DNA of 64,000 nt. Source: Mycolicibacterium baixiangningiae (lineage in GTDB: Bacteria; Actinomycetota; Actinomycetes; Mycobacteriales; Mycobacteriaceae). This document shows positions 44,585 through 52,947 of the stretch, in pieces. The stretch is taken from NCBI RefSeq assembly GCF_016313185.1, contig NZ_CP066218.1, positions 5,766,001 to 5,830,000 of the forward strand, given 5' to 3'. The notes under the pieces were generated by a model. The model was not told where the DNA came from, ran no database searches, and was given only the letters and a program-made list of their open reading frames with translations. How positions within the stretch are numbered: position 1 is the stretch's first letter; each line of letters begins with the position of its first letter. The position numbers and the translations under genes were made by a program.

Positions 44585-46756
44585 ATGACGTGCTACGAGG
44601 ACGAGCTGCGCTCCGAGCGCGACTACGTGACCGGGCTCTACACCCGGCTGGACACCGAACGCGCACGCGCGAAGGAGCGGTACGCCGCCGCGCTGCGGGG
44701 CGACGGCACGCTGGTCGAACGCGACGCCGAGGTCCGTGCGCTGGCCAAGGAGATGCAACGCCTCGACGTGGCCGACGACGGGTTGTGCTTCGGGCGGCTG
44801 GACGCGGTGTCCGGTGAGCGGCTCTACATCGGCCGCATCGGCATCTTCGACCGGGACAACGATTTCGAACCGCTGCTGCTCGACTGGCGGGCGCCGTTGG
44901 CGCGCGCGTTCTACGTCGCCACGGCCGCCCATCCGGAAGACATGCGCCGGCGCCGCCAGTTCCACACCCGTGGCCGGCGGGTGCTCGACTTCACCGACGA
45001 GGTCTTCGGCCGCCCGAGCGGCGACGAACGCGGTGGGGAGTCGGCGCTGCTCGCCGCGGTCAACGCACCACGCGGTGAGGGTATGCGGGACATCGTCGCG
45101 ACGATCCAGGCCGAACAGGACGCGATCATCCGGCACGACCACACCGGGGTGATGGTGATCGAGGGCGGTCCGGGCACCGGCAAGACGGTGGTCGCCCTGC
45201 ACCGTGTCGCCTATCTGCTGTACACGCAGCGCGCCCGCATCGAGCGCCACGGTGTGCTGGTGATCGGTCCCAACCCCGCGTTCCTCAACCACATCAGCCG
45301 GGTCCTCCCGTCGCTCGGGGAAACGAACGTCGTGTTCATGACCACCGGTGACCTGGTGCCGGGGCTGGCCGTCACCGCCGAGGACAGCGCCGCCGAGCTG
45401 AAGGGTTCGCTGAAGATCCTGGACGTGCTGTCCGCGGCCGTCGCCGACCGCGAGCGAGTGCCCGAGCAGCCGCTGGTGATCGAACTGCCCGACGTCACCG
45501 TTCAGATCGACGTCGACACGGCCAAGTGGGCGGTCGAGGAGGCCCGCGGAAGCGGGCTGCCACACAACTACGCGCGCAAGGTCTTTCGCGAGACCGTCGA
45601 ATGGGTGCTCACGGAGCGCGCCGTCTCGCGGATCGGCCGGGGCTGGTTGTCGCGCTCGGACAAGGGCGCGTGGGAGGAGCTGCGTGCCGATGTGCTCGAA
45701 GACCTCGAGGACAGCGCGCAGTACATGGCGGCGCTCGACGAGCTGTGGCCGGTGCTCACCCCGCAGACCCTGCTGGCCGAACTGTACGAATCGCGGGAAC
45801 GCCTGCAGGCGGCCGGCGCCGACGAGAGGTTGTGGCGCGCCGACGGCGCCGCGTGGACGGTGTCGGACGTGCCGTTGCTCGACGAACTGGTCGATCTGCT
45901 GGGCCGCGACACAGCGGCCGACATCGCCGCCGCGAAGGCGTGGGAGGACGAAGCCGACTATGCCGAGGGCGTTCTCGAATCCATGGTGGCCCACGAGGAT
46001 CTGATGGACGACGAAGATGTACTCCTCGCCACGGATCTCCTGCACGGTGAGGACCTCGCGGACCGCTTCACCGAGCGGGACAACCGCGAGCTCTCCGAAC
46101 GCGCTGCGGCAGACCGGGAGTGGACCTACCGCCATGTCGTGGTGGACGAGGCGCAGGAACTGTCCGAGATGGACTGGCGGGTACTGATGCGGCGCTGCCC
46201 GAGCAAGTCCTTCACTGTCGTCGGTGATCTCGCGCAGCGTCGCTCGCCCGCGGGGGCGCGGTCCTGGGCCGCGATGCTCGAACCGTACGTCCCAGGCCGC
46301 TGGGTCTACCGTTCGCTGTCGGTCAACTACCGCACCCCCGCGGAGATCATGTCCGTTGCCGCCGCGGTGCTTGCCGAATTCGCTCCCGATGTGGAGCCGC
46401 CCGAGTCCGTGCGGTCCACCGGGGTGGCGCCGTGGCGCCGGCAGGTCTCCCCGGGTGAGTTGGCCTCTGCGATCGAGGAATTCGTCCGCACCGAAGCCGA
46501 CCGGGACGGTACGTGCGTCGTGATCGGACCGCCGGATGTGCCGGGCGCGGTGGCGGCGGCGGACGTCAAGGGCTTGGAGTTCGACGCGGTCCTGCTGGTG
46601 GAGCCGGAGCGGATCTTCGCCGACGGCCCGCGCGGCGCTTCCGAACTCTACGTCGCGCTCACCCGCGCCACCCAGCGTCTCGGCGTGCTGCACTGTGGCC
46701 CGCTACCGTCCGCACTGGCCGGGCTGAGCGAGCCGTCAATCACGCTTCAGCCGTAG
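44585..46756 (+). CDS. helR: HelR/HelD-type RNA polymerase recycling ATPase
   Basis: A 723-residue UvrD-like SF1 ATPase. An N-terminal coiled coil (DELRSERDYVTGLYTRLDTE and after) forms the secondary-channel arm of HelD proteins. Walker A is GGPGTGKTVVALHRVAYLLY, Walker B region VVDEAQELSEMDW, and C-terminal motifs include KGLEFDAVLLVEP and LYVALTRATQRL. HelD-type proteins remove stalled RNA polymerase; the HelR branch also displaces rifamycins and confers tolerance. The upstream element supports HelR. GAGGT lies 4 bases before the ATG. A GTG two codons earlier is an alternative. Its end overlaps the SDR gene tail to tail. Confidence 0.87.
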   Translation: MTCYEDELRSERDYVTGLYTRLDTERARAKERYAAALRGDGTLVERDAEVRALAKEMQRLDVADDGLCFGRLDAVSGERLYIGRIGIFDRDNDFEPLLLDWRAPLARAFYVATAAHPEDMRRRRQFHTRGRRVLDFTDEVFGRPSGDERGGESALLAAVNAPRGEGMRDIVATIQAEQDAIIRHDHTGVMVIEGGPGTGKTVVALHRVAYLLYTQRARIERHGVLVIGPNPAFLNHISRVLPSLGETNVVFMTTGDLVPGLAVTAEDSAAELKGSLKILDVLSAAVADRERVPEQPLVIELPDVTVQIDVDTAKWAVEEARGSGLPHNYARKVFRETVEWVLTERAVSRIGRGWLSRSDKGAWEELRADVLEDLEDSAQYMAALDELWPVLTPQTLLAELYESRERLQAAGADERLWRADGAAWTVSDVPLLDELVDLLGRDTAADIAAAKAWEDEADYAEGVLESMVAHEDLMDDEDVLLATDLLHGEDLADRFTERDNRELSERAAADREWTYRHVVVDEAQELSEMDWRVLMRRCPSKSFTVVGDLAQRRSPAGARSWAAMLEPYVPGRWVYRSLSVNYRTPAEIMSVAAAVLAEFAPDVEPPESVRSTGVAPWRRQVSPGELASAIEEFVRTEADRDGTCVVIGPPDVPGAVAAADVKGLEFDAVLLVEPERIFADGPRGASELYVALTRATQRLGVLHCGPLPSALAGLSEPSITLQP

Positions 46757-47567
46757 GGAAGTCGGCTGTCGCCGCATCGGCGCGCTGCGAGGAGATCTCG
46801 GCCAGCCTGCCGATGAGCGTCTCGGTCATCAATGTCCAGGCGTCGGATCCGAGGACGAGGCGCCGCGGGGAGTCGTCGGAGTCGGCGGCGCGCAGGATCG
46901 CCGCAACCGCGCGCTCGGGGCTGACAATCATCTCCTCCTCGGGCGTCGGGGCAGCGTCGGCAGGTCCTCCCTGATAGGGCGGGCTGGGCGGAACGCGGTC
47001 GGCCGCATCGAAGAAGCCCGTGCGCACGACTCCGGGCTCGACGAGTGTGGTGCGGATCCCGAAGGGGGCTATCTCGGTGGACAGCGCGTCGAAGAAGCCT
47101 TCGATGCCCCATTTCGTCACGTGATAGAGCGAGAAGCCCGGGAAGGTGAGCTGTCCGCCCATACTCGACATCTGCATCAGCAGGCCGCCGCCCTGCGCGC
47201 GCAGATGTGGTGTGACCGCCCGCGCGAGTTGGATCGAGCCGGTCAGATTCGTCGCGATCATCTGGTCGATCTGTTCGTCGCTCAGGTCCTCGGCGGTGCC
47301 GAAGACGCCGTAACCCGCGTTGGAGACGATGACGTCGATGCGGTCGTGCGCGCCGAACGCCTCGTCGACGACCGCGCGGACCGCGGCGCTGTCGGTGACG
47401 TCGAGCGCCCGCCGCCACAGCCGGTCGCCGTGGCGCTGTGCCAGGTCGTCGAGCTGCTCCGGTCGCCGCAGTGTGGCCGCGACGCGGTCTCCCCGGGCGA
47501 GGAGTTGTTCGGCCAGCTCCCGCCCCATTCCCCGCGAGGCGCCAGTGATGAGCCAGGTCTTCGTCAT
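46740..47567 (-). CDS. Short-chain dehydrogenase/reductase (oxidoreductase)
   Basis: A 275-residue SDR starting MTKTWLITGASRGMGRELAE, with an SNAG in place of NNAG (VIVSNAGYGVFG), catalytic Ser in MSSMGG and YHVTK. The C-terminal part is longer than in FabG types and matches the 'NAD(P)-dependent oxidoreductase, YdfG-like/retinol-type' group. AGAAGGG is 6 bases before the ATG. It is divergent from a LysR gene across 121 bases, a usual regulator-target layout. The longer ORF upstream is not supported. Confidence 0.9.
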   Translation of the reverse strand: MTKTWLITGASRGMGRELAEQLLARGDRVAATLRRPEQLDDLAQRHGDRLWRRALDVTDSAAVRAVVDEAFGAHDRIDVIVSNAGYGVFGTAEDLSDEQIDQMIATNLTGSIQLARAVTPHLRAQGGGLLMQMSSMGGQLTFPGFSLYHVTKWGIEGFFDALSTEIAPFGIRTTLVEPGVVRTGFFDAADRVPPSPPYQGGPADAAPTPEEEMIVSPERAVAAILRAADSDDSPRRLVLGSDAWTLMTETLIGRLAEISSQRADAATADFPTAEA

Positions 47568-47688
47568 GTCGAACCCTTCTGTCGTGTGCTTCCGAGGGGT
47601 ACAACTCGTCAACCGGGCGGAAGGATCCATGTGTGTAATGAGGGTTTCGGACATCATCCATGCGAGTCACGTATGCCTAGAGTGGGTC

Positions 47689-48606
47689 ATGGCCGAAGTG
47701 ACACTGGACGGGCTGCGGGTCTGCCGTGAGGTGGCGCTGCTGGGATCGTTCACGGCCGCCGCGCATTCACTCGGCTACTCCCAGCCCGCCGTCTCCCGCC
47801 AGGTGGCAGCCATGGAGTCGGCGCTCGGTCAGCGGCTCTTCGTCCGCGACGTGCGAGGAGTGAGGGTTACGCCCGCCGGTTCGATGCTCGTCGAACATGC
47901 CGCGGGCATCCTCGGCGGACTGACGGCGATGCAGCGAGATCTGCACGCCCTCGGAGACCGGCTCGGCGGACGTGTGTCCGTCGGCGCCTTCCCCGCCGCG
48001 ATGTCGGTCCTGCTCCCCCGCACCGTCGCACTGTTGGCCGTCGAACATCCCGGCCTCGTGGTGGCGCTGACCGAAGCGTCGACACCCGCGCTGCTGCGCG
48101 ACCTGCGCGGGGACCGGCTCGACGTCGCGGTCATCGGCGCAGGCGCCGGATTGCCCGACTACGACCTGCGCGGCCTGCACACCAGCCGCGTGTACACCGG
48201 AGACCTCGTCGTGGCGGTTCCGAGCGGGCACCGGCTCAGCGGGTCGGTAGAGGTCGGTGTGCGGGAGCTGACCGCCGAGCCGTGGATCGCGGGTACCGGG
48301 TCGGCGGGTGATCCACAGTTCACGGCTTGGCCGACGCTCACCGACCCGTTCATCCGGTATCGGGTGCGGAGTTGGCCGGCTCGCCTCGGCCTGGTGGCGG
48401 CTGGTCTCGGCGTCTGTCTGCTACCCGAGATGGCGGCCGGGTCAGTGCCCGCAGGCGTGACGACCGTGCGCGTCGACGATCCGGCGTGGCAGGGGCGCAG
48501 CACGGTCGCGGTGACGAAAGCAGGTGCGGACGAGACCGCACACGCGGTTGTCGCCGCGGTGCGCACGGCCGCCGAATCCCTCAGCAATGACTTAGTCGCG
48601 CGTTAG
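47689..48606 (+). CDS. LysR-family transcriptional regulator
   Basis: A 305-residue LysR regulator with the DNA-binding part at residues 5-62 (LDGLRVCREVALLGSFTAAA, SQPAVSRQVAAMES) and a substrate-binding domain. Divergent from the SDR gene, the probable target. A CAT-N11-ATG symmetric element lies at 47659-47675 in the shared region and may be its site. The ATG at 47689 has only a weak GAGTGGG upstream; the long open frame before it overlaps the SDR gene in antisense. Confidence 0.92.
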   Translation: MAEVTLDGLRVCREVALLGSFTAAAHSLGYSQPAVSRQVAAMESALGQRLFVRDVRGVRVTPAGSMLVEHAAGILGGLTAMQRDLHALGDRLGGRVSVGAFPAAMSVLLPRTVALLAVEHPGLVVALTEASTPALLRDLRGDRLDVAVIGAGAGLPDYDLRGLHTSRVYTGDLVVAVPSGHRLSGSVEVGVRELTAEPWIAGTGSAGDPQFTAWPTLTDPFIRYRVRSWPARLGLVAAGLGVCLLPEMAAGSVPAGVTTVRVDDPAWQGRSTVAVTKAGADETAHAVVAAVRTAAESLSNDLVAR

Positions 48607-48615
48607 GGTCGACGG

Positions 48616-49044
48616 ATGCGCATCGTTCGCCGGTCCGTCACGGCTCTCATCCTGACCGCCGGTTCACTCGGCACGGCGATACCGGCCGCAGCCCAGCCCG
48701 CGACACCGACCATCACCCAGGTGCCCGAACGTCCCCAGGCCGACGGTTTCACGTCGTTCGTCGACAACCCGGCGATCGTGGATCCCCGTCCGCAGGGCAT
48801 CGAGTCGTGGAGCCGGCTGCCCGACGACCGCGCGATCATCGTGCGGTTCACAAGTGGCACGCCCGAGTGTTACGGCGTGCACGCCGAGGTGCAGGAGACG
48901 GCCGACATCGTCGCGGTGAAGCTGCGGCAAGGCACGCTGCCCGAAGCCGTCAACCGGGCGTGCATCGCGATCGGGGTTTTCGCCAGCCTGCCGGTCGGAC
49001 TCCAGGCGCCGCTGGGAAACCGGGCGGTCGTCAGCATCACCTGA
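48616..49044 (+). CDS. Small secreted protein, mycobacterial type
   Basis: A 142-residue protein with a Sec signal peptide (MRIVRRSVTALILTAG... cut after AAA-Q around residue 27). The mature part has two cysteines (Cys85 and Cys115 by estimate) that may form a disulfide, in SGTPECYGVHAEVQET and NRACIAIGVFA. It resembles a group of conserved exported proteins of mycobacteria without known role. It starts 9 bases after the LysR stop. Confidence 0.82.
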   Translation: MRIVRRSVTALILTAGSLGTAIPAAAQPATPTITQVPERPQADGFTSFVDNPAIVDPRPQGIESWSRLPDDRAIIVRFTSGTPECYGVHAEVQETADIVAVKLRQGTLPEAVNRACIAIGVFASLPVGLQAPLGNRAVVSIT

Positions 49045-49387
49045 TCAGGTGGGGAGTGCGATAACGGCTGACAACACACGCCTAGTCACTCATCAGTTGT
49101 TGTGTGCATTCGGACGGCGGAACCCAGCGCACGACAGTATGGCGGTGAACCTGTTGCTGTTCTCTGGTTTCGTGGCCCCGATTGGTTTATTGGTCGGGGT
49201 AGAGGGTTGGTCAGAATGGACTTTGGCGACGGTGGCGGGGTCGTCGACGGGGTGGACCGTCGCGTAGTCACGGCTTACAACCGACCAGGACAACCCGTCA
49301 ACCTGCATCAGTCAGACCCAGAGTCACGACCCGTCGCGGTGACGCTCTTCCATCATCAATGTCAGACCCTGCTGCGATGATGGTGTT
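49045..49387. other. 343-base gap before HNH gene
   Basis: No gene, RNA or clear regulatory element was recognised. It contains the 5' region of the HNH nuclease gene; short frames on both strands have no support. Confidence 0.4.
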
Positions 49388-50680
49388 ATGACTTCAGCCG
49401 CAGCATCTTTGGTCGATGGGGTGCGCCCTGTTGATCGTCTCGAGGTGTTGTTCGAGGAGTTGGCGGAGCTGGCGGGGCAGCGCAACGCCATCGATGGACT
49501 CATCGTGGAGATCGTCGCCGAGATCGACCGCGACGGATTAGGTGGCATCACCGGCGCTCGCTCGATTCCAGCGCTGGTGGCGTGGAAAACCGGGTCGTCG
49601 TCAACGAACGCCAAAACCATCACCGCCGTGGCGCAACGACTCGAAGAATTCCCGCGCTGCGTGCAGGGTCTGCGGGAAGGGCGACTGTCACTGGACCAGG
49701 TCGGGATCATCGCCGAGCGGGCCGGTGCGGGATCTGATGCCCACTATGCCGAGCTGGCCGCCTCTGCCGGCGTCAACCAGCTACGCACCGCGCTCAAACT
49801 CGAACCCCCACCCGAGCCCTCACCCGCCCCTGAACCCGAGCCCGAACCCGAGCCCGACGCCGAGCCCGAGCCCGAACCTGATCCGCGGCCGTGGATCACC
49901 AAGGACAGCGATGAGCAGTACACCTACTGGCACATCGCCCTTCCGCATGCGCAGGCCGCAGCATTCGATGCCGCCCTGCAATCCCATCACGACGGGCTGA
50001 TCGCCCAGTGGAAACGCGACCACGGCGATAGCCCGGCGGCTGACCGGCCACCGATGCCCACCCGCGTCGATGCGTTCACCGCACTCGTCGAAGCCGGATG
50101 GGACGCCGAAGCGGCGCGGCGCCCCCACGGACACCGCACCACCGTCGTTGTGCACCTCGACCTCAAAGACCGCATCGCCGCACTGCATCTGGGACCGCTG
50201 CTCACCGATGCCGATCGCCGCTACCTCACCTGCGACGCCACCTGCGAAGTGTGGTTCGAACGCCACGGCCAGGTCATCGGCTCCGGACGCACCACCCGAC
50301 TGATCAGCCGCACGTTGCGACGCGCGCTCGAACATCGCGACCGCACGTGTGCGATACCCGGGTGTGGCGCCACCCGAGGTCTGCACGCCCACCACATCCA
50401 GCACTGGGAAGACGGCGGACTCACTGAGCTGGACAACCTCGTGCTGCTCTGTCCCTACCATCACCGGTTGCACCACCGCGGCGTCATCACCATCACCGGA
50501 CCCGCCAGCCGCCTGACCGTCACCGACAGCACCGGACGACAACTGGAGTCGGGATCGCTGGCCCGCCCACCCAACCAGCCCCCGCCCACGGTCGCGCCCT
50601 ACCGAGGACCCACCGGAGAACGCGCCGACTGGTGGTGGTACACACCCTTCCAACCCCAGGCTCCGCCGACCACCAACTAG
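49388..50680 (+). CDS. HNH endonuclease with DUF222 (13E12 repeat family)
   Basis: A 430-residue protein of the REP13E12 type, repeated many times in mycobacteria and relatives. The DUF222 region spans roughly residues 15-320 (LAELAGQRNAIDGLIVEIV, RSIPALVAWKTG). The C-terminal HNH nuclease is complete: RTCAIPGCGATRGLHAHHI, HWEDGGLTELDNLVLLC, YHHRLHHRG, with two Cys-Cys pairs for zinc. The middle holds an alternating Glu-Pro linker of about 30 residues. The function may be in mobile-element or DNA-damage processes; copies elsewhere are targets for phage attachment. Confidence 0.94.
   Translation: MTSAAASLVDGVRPVDRLEVLFEELAELAGQRNAIDGLIVEIVAEIDRDGLGGITGARSIPALVAWKTGSSSTNAKTITAVAQRLEEFPRCVQGLREGRLSLDQVGIIAERAGAGSDAHYAELAASAGVNQLRTALKLEPPPEPSPAPEPEPEPEPDAEPEPEPDPRPWITKDSDEQYTYWHIALPHAQAAAFDAALQSHHDGLIAQWKRDHGDSPAADRPPMPTRVDAFTALVEAGWDAEAARRPHGHRTTVVVHLDLKDRIAALHLGPLLTDADRRYLTCDATCEVWFERHGQVIGSGRTTRLISRTLRRALEHRDRTCAIPGCGATRGLHAHHIQHWEDGGLTELDNLVLLCPYHHRLHHRGVITITGPASRLTVTDSTGRQLESGSLARPPNQPPPTVAPYRGPTGERADWWWYTPFQPQAPPTTN
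49803..49886 (+). repeat. Glu-Pro coding microsatellite in HNH gene
   Basis: A run of GAGCCC/GAACCC-type hexamers encodes alternating Glu-Pro (with Asp/Ala interruptions), a stiff, extended acidic linker between the DUF222 halves. Such hexamer arrays change length easily, so copy number may vary among strains. Confidence 0.7.
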
Positions 50681-51149
50681 GCCGCGCCCGGCGGCTGCCA
50701 TGCCAACACTGAACAGGTTGGCGCACACGGCTATTTGACGCGCTACCCGTTGGCACAGCGCCGCGGAATCACACCGAACCCGTACCGGCACGCCCGTTAC
50801 TCTCGACCTTCGCGACGCCCGCCCCACAATCCGCACCGGCGGTACGCGCCGTGATCGAACCCCGAACCCTGCATCCTCGACCTAGTTGACCAGCTCGCGG
50901 CGCAGCCAGCTGCGCGTTGTCGGGCAGGGCGAACCGTCCGATGAGCGTTGGGTCATCAAGGGCGATTCCAGCGAGATCGCCCGCCCGCACGCAATCCACC
51001 GACGGGAGTCTGCCGCAGCGCAGCCGGCTCCCCCTAACGGGCCTCGACCTCAATGCACACCACACCTCTGCGTGAAGCCGCTTACGCTGGGTAACCCGTG
51101 GGCCAGCGTTGACCCCGCTTGCTGTTCAGGATCTGCTCGGAGGAGATGT
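50681..51149. other. 469-base gap before serine hydrolase gene
   Basis: Nothing convincing was found; open frames on either strand are out of phase with codon bias. The last bases carry the AGGAG ribosome site for the lipoprotein gene. Confidence 0.4.
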
Positions 51150-52079
51150 ATGCGTCAGCGGCTGCCGAAATGGGCGACGGCGAGAATGGCGATCGTGGGT
51201 GTGGCGCTGCTCGTAAGCGGCTGTGCGGCACAAGTCTGGGGTACGCCGCCGGCCGCTGAGAGCACCCCCCAGGCGCCAGTAGTCACCCCGCAGGCCTCCC
51301 TTCCCGTGCTGCCCGAAGCCCCACCCACCCCGCCGACGGCGCCACTTGCCGGACTCGACGCCCGCGTGCAGCAAGCCACCGCCGACGCGGCCGCTTCCGG
51401 AGCCGACATCGAGACCGTTGTGCTGGACCGCGACACCGGTCAGACCTTCGCCGGTGGGGGCAACAGCCCCTTCCCGATCGCGTCGGTGGTGAAGCTGTTC
51501 ATCGCCGACGACCTGCTGCTGCAGGAGTCGGAGGGCAAGACGCAACTATCCGCTGCCGACCGCAAGTCGCTCGACATCATGCTGCGGTCTTCCGATGACA
51601 GTGCGGCCCAGATGTTCTGGGACCGCAGCGGTGGAAACGCCGTCATCGCGCGCATCAAGGCCCGGTACGGATTGGCGGGCACGACCGCGCCCTACAACGG
51701 GCATTGGGACGTCACGCAAAGCACCGCAAGCGATCTCGTCCGCTACTACGACATGCTGTTGGACGGCACCGGTGGCCTGCCACCCGAACAGGCCAACGTC
51801 ATCATCAGCAACCTTGCGCAATCCACACCGACGGGAACCGACGGATACCCGCAGCGGTTCGGCATCCCCGAGGGACTTTATGCCGAGCCGGTCGCGGTCA
51901 AGCAGGGCTGGTTCTGCTGCTGGAGCGGCGGTAACCAGTTGCATGTATCCACCGGCACTTTCGGACCCGGGCACCGCTACGTGATGGCCATCGGGTCGCT
52001 GGACCCCACCGGCGCCGCCGCCGCCCGCGAGAACATCACTCAGGCCGTCAAGACGATGTTCCCCGGCGGCAAGGCCTGA
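51150..52079 (+). CDS. Serine hydrolase lipoprotein (class A beta-lactamase fold)
   Basis: A 309-residue exported lipoprotein. The signal peptide ends with the lipobox LVSGC (Cys25), followed by a Pro-rich tether (residues about 30-65). The SxxK motif is ASVVK (Ser112, Lys115), the SDN-like site is SSDDS, and a KxG-like element lies in VKQGWFCCW. The fold matches beta-lactamase/D,D-peptidase-like serine hydrolases; loss of the classic KTG suggests it is not an ordinary beta-lactamase. AGGAG is 4 bases before the ATG. It starts a set of three cell-envelope genes. Confidence 0.87.
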   Translation: MRQRLPKWATARMAIVGVALLVSGCAAQVWGTPPAAESTPQAPVVTPQASLPVLPEAPPTPPTAPLAGLDARVQQATADAAASGADIETVVLDRDTGQTFAGGGNSPFPIASVVKLFIADDLLLQESEGKTQLSAADRKSLDIMLRSSDDSAAQMFWDRSGGNAVIARIKARYGLAGTTAPYNGHWDVTQSTASDLVRYYDMLLDGTGGLPPEQANVIISNLAQSTPTGTDGYPQRFGIPEGLYAEPVAVKQGWFCCWSGGNQLHVSTGTFGPGHRYVMAIGSLDPTGAAAARENITQAVKTMFPGGKA

Positions 52080-52173
52080 CGGCGCCGGATTCGGGATAAC
52101 GGTGCGGTATCGAACCGGCGTGGCCCGCCCATGATCACCGCGATCACATCCGCCACATTGTTAACATCTCAAG

Positions 52174-52941
52174 GTGCTGATATCCCGGCGTGACGCACTG
52201 CGCTGCGCCGCCGCGGCGTCCGCGCTCGCCGGACTCAGCGCGGCAACAGGTGCCTGCGCACCCACGGCAGCGGCCGCCGCACCCACACTGATCGACTACG
52301 CGATGCGCCAGATCCCGGCACAGGACATCCGAGCCGCCGGGCACGCCGGCGTCATCAACTACGTCTCGACGTCGCGGCCTGGTTCGTCCTTCGGCGCCAA
52401 ACCGATCACCCTGCCATACGCGAAGTCGCTGGCCGCCTCCGGTTTGGTGATTGTCAGCAACTACCAATACGGCAAGCCGGGCGGGACAGCGCCGTCGGAC
52501 TTCACCCGCGGGTACCCCGGGGGCGTCGTCGACGCTCGCACCGCTTGGCAGCTGCACACCGCCGCCGGTGGCGGCCAGAGTGCACCGATCTTCTTCAGCG
52601 TCGACGACGACATCGACCGCGAGGCGTGGAATACCGTTGTGCTGCCGTGGTTTCGCGGAATCAATTCGGTGATCGGAGCGCAGCGCACCGGGATCTACGG
52701 GGGCATCAAGGCGTGTCAATGGGCTGCGGCCGATGGTGTCATCGGTAGGTCGCGTTCACCTGGCCACGTGTGGGCCTGGCAGACCCGGTCCTGGTCCAAT
52801 GGCCAGATGTACCCCGCCGCAGTTCTTTACCAGCGCATCATCGACACCGCATCGAATCCGGGACCGGTGGTCGGGGGCATCCGCGTCGACGTCAACGACG
52901 TCCTGGCCCAGGACTGCGGCCAGTGGAACCTGCATCCGTGA
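52174..52941 (+). CDS. Tat-exported DUF1906 protein (Rv2525c-like)
   Basis: A 255-residue protein with a twin-arginine signal (ISRRDALRCAAAASALAG). The mature domain is a DUF1906 glycoside-hydrolase-like TIM barrel: DYAMRQIPAQDIRAAGHAG, INYVSTSRPGSSFGAKPITL, APIFFSVDDDID, QRTGIYGG and GGIRVDVNDVL. It matches M. tuberculosis Rv2525c segment by segment from memory. Rv2525c is a Tat-dependent cell-wall protein whose loss alters beta-lactam susceptibility, which fits its neighbour, a beta-lactamase-fold lipoprotein. GTG start after an AAGG-like site. Confidence 0.9.
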   Translation: MLISRRDALRCAAAASALAGLSAATGACAPTAAAAAPTLIDYAMRQIPAQDIRAAGHAGVINYVSTSRPGSSFGAKPITLPYAKSLAASGLVIVSNYQYGKPGGTAPSDFTRGYPGGVVDARTAWQLHTAAGGGQSAPIFFSVDDDIDREAWNTVVLPWFRGINSVIGAQRTGIYGGIKACQWAAADGVIGRSRSPGHVWAWQTRSWSNGQMYPAAVLYQRIIDTASNPGPVVGGIRVDVNDVLAQDCGQWNLHP

Positions 52942-52947
52942 TTCGGG

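Noticed and set aside
42680..46693. A 1,337-codon minus-strand frame through arsR, VOC and helR.
   Set aside because: Only the last 358 codons (threonine aldolase) are real; the rest is antisense frame opened by GC bias.
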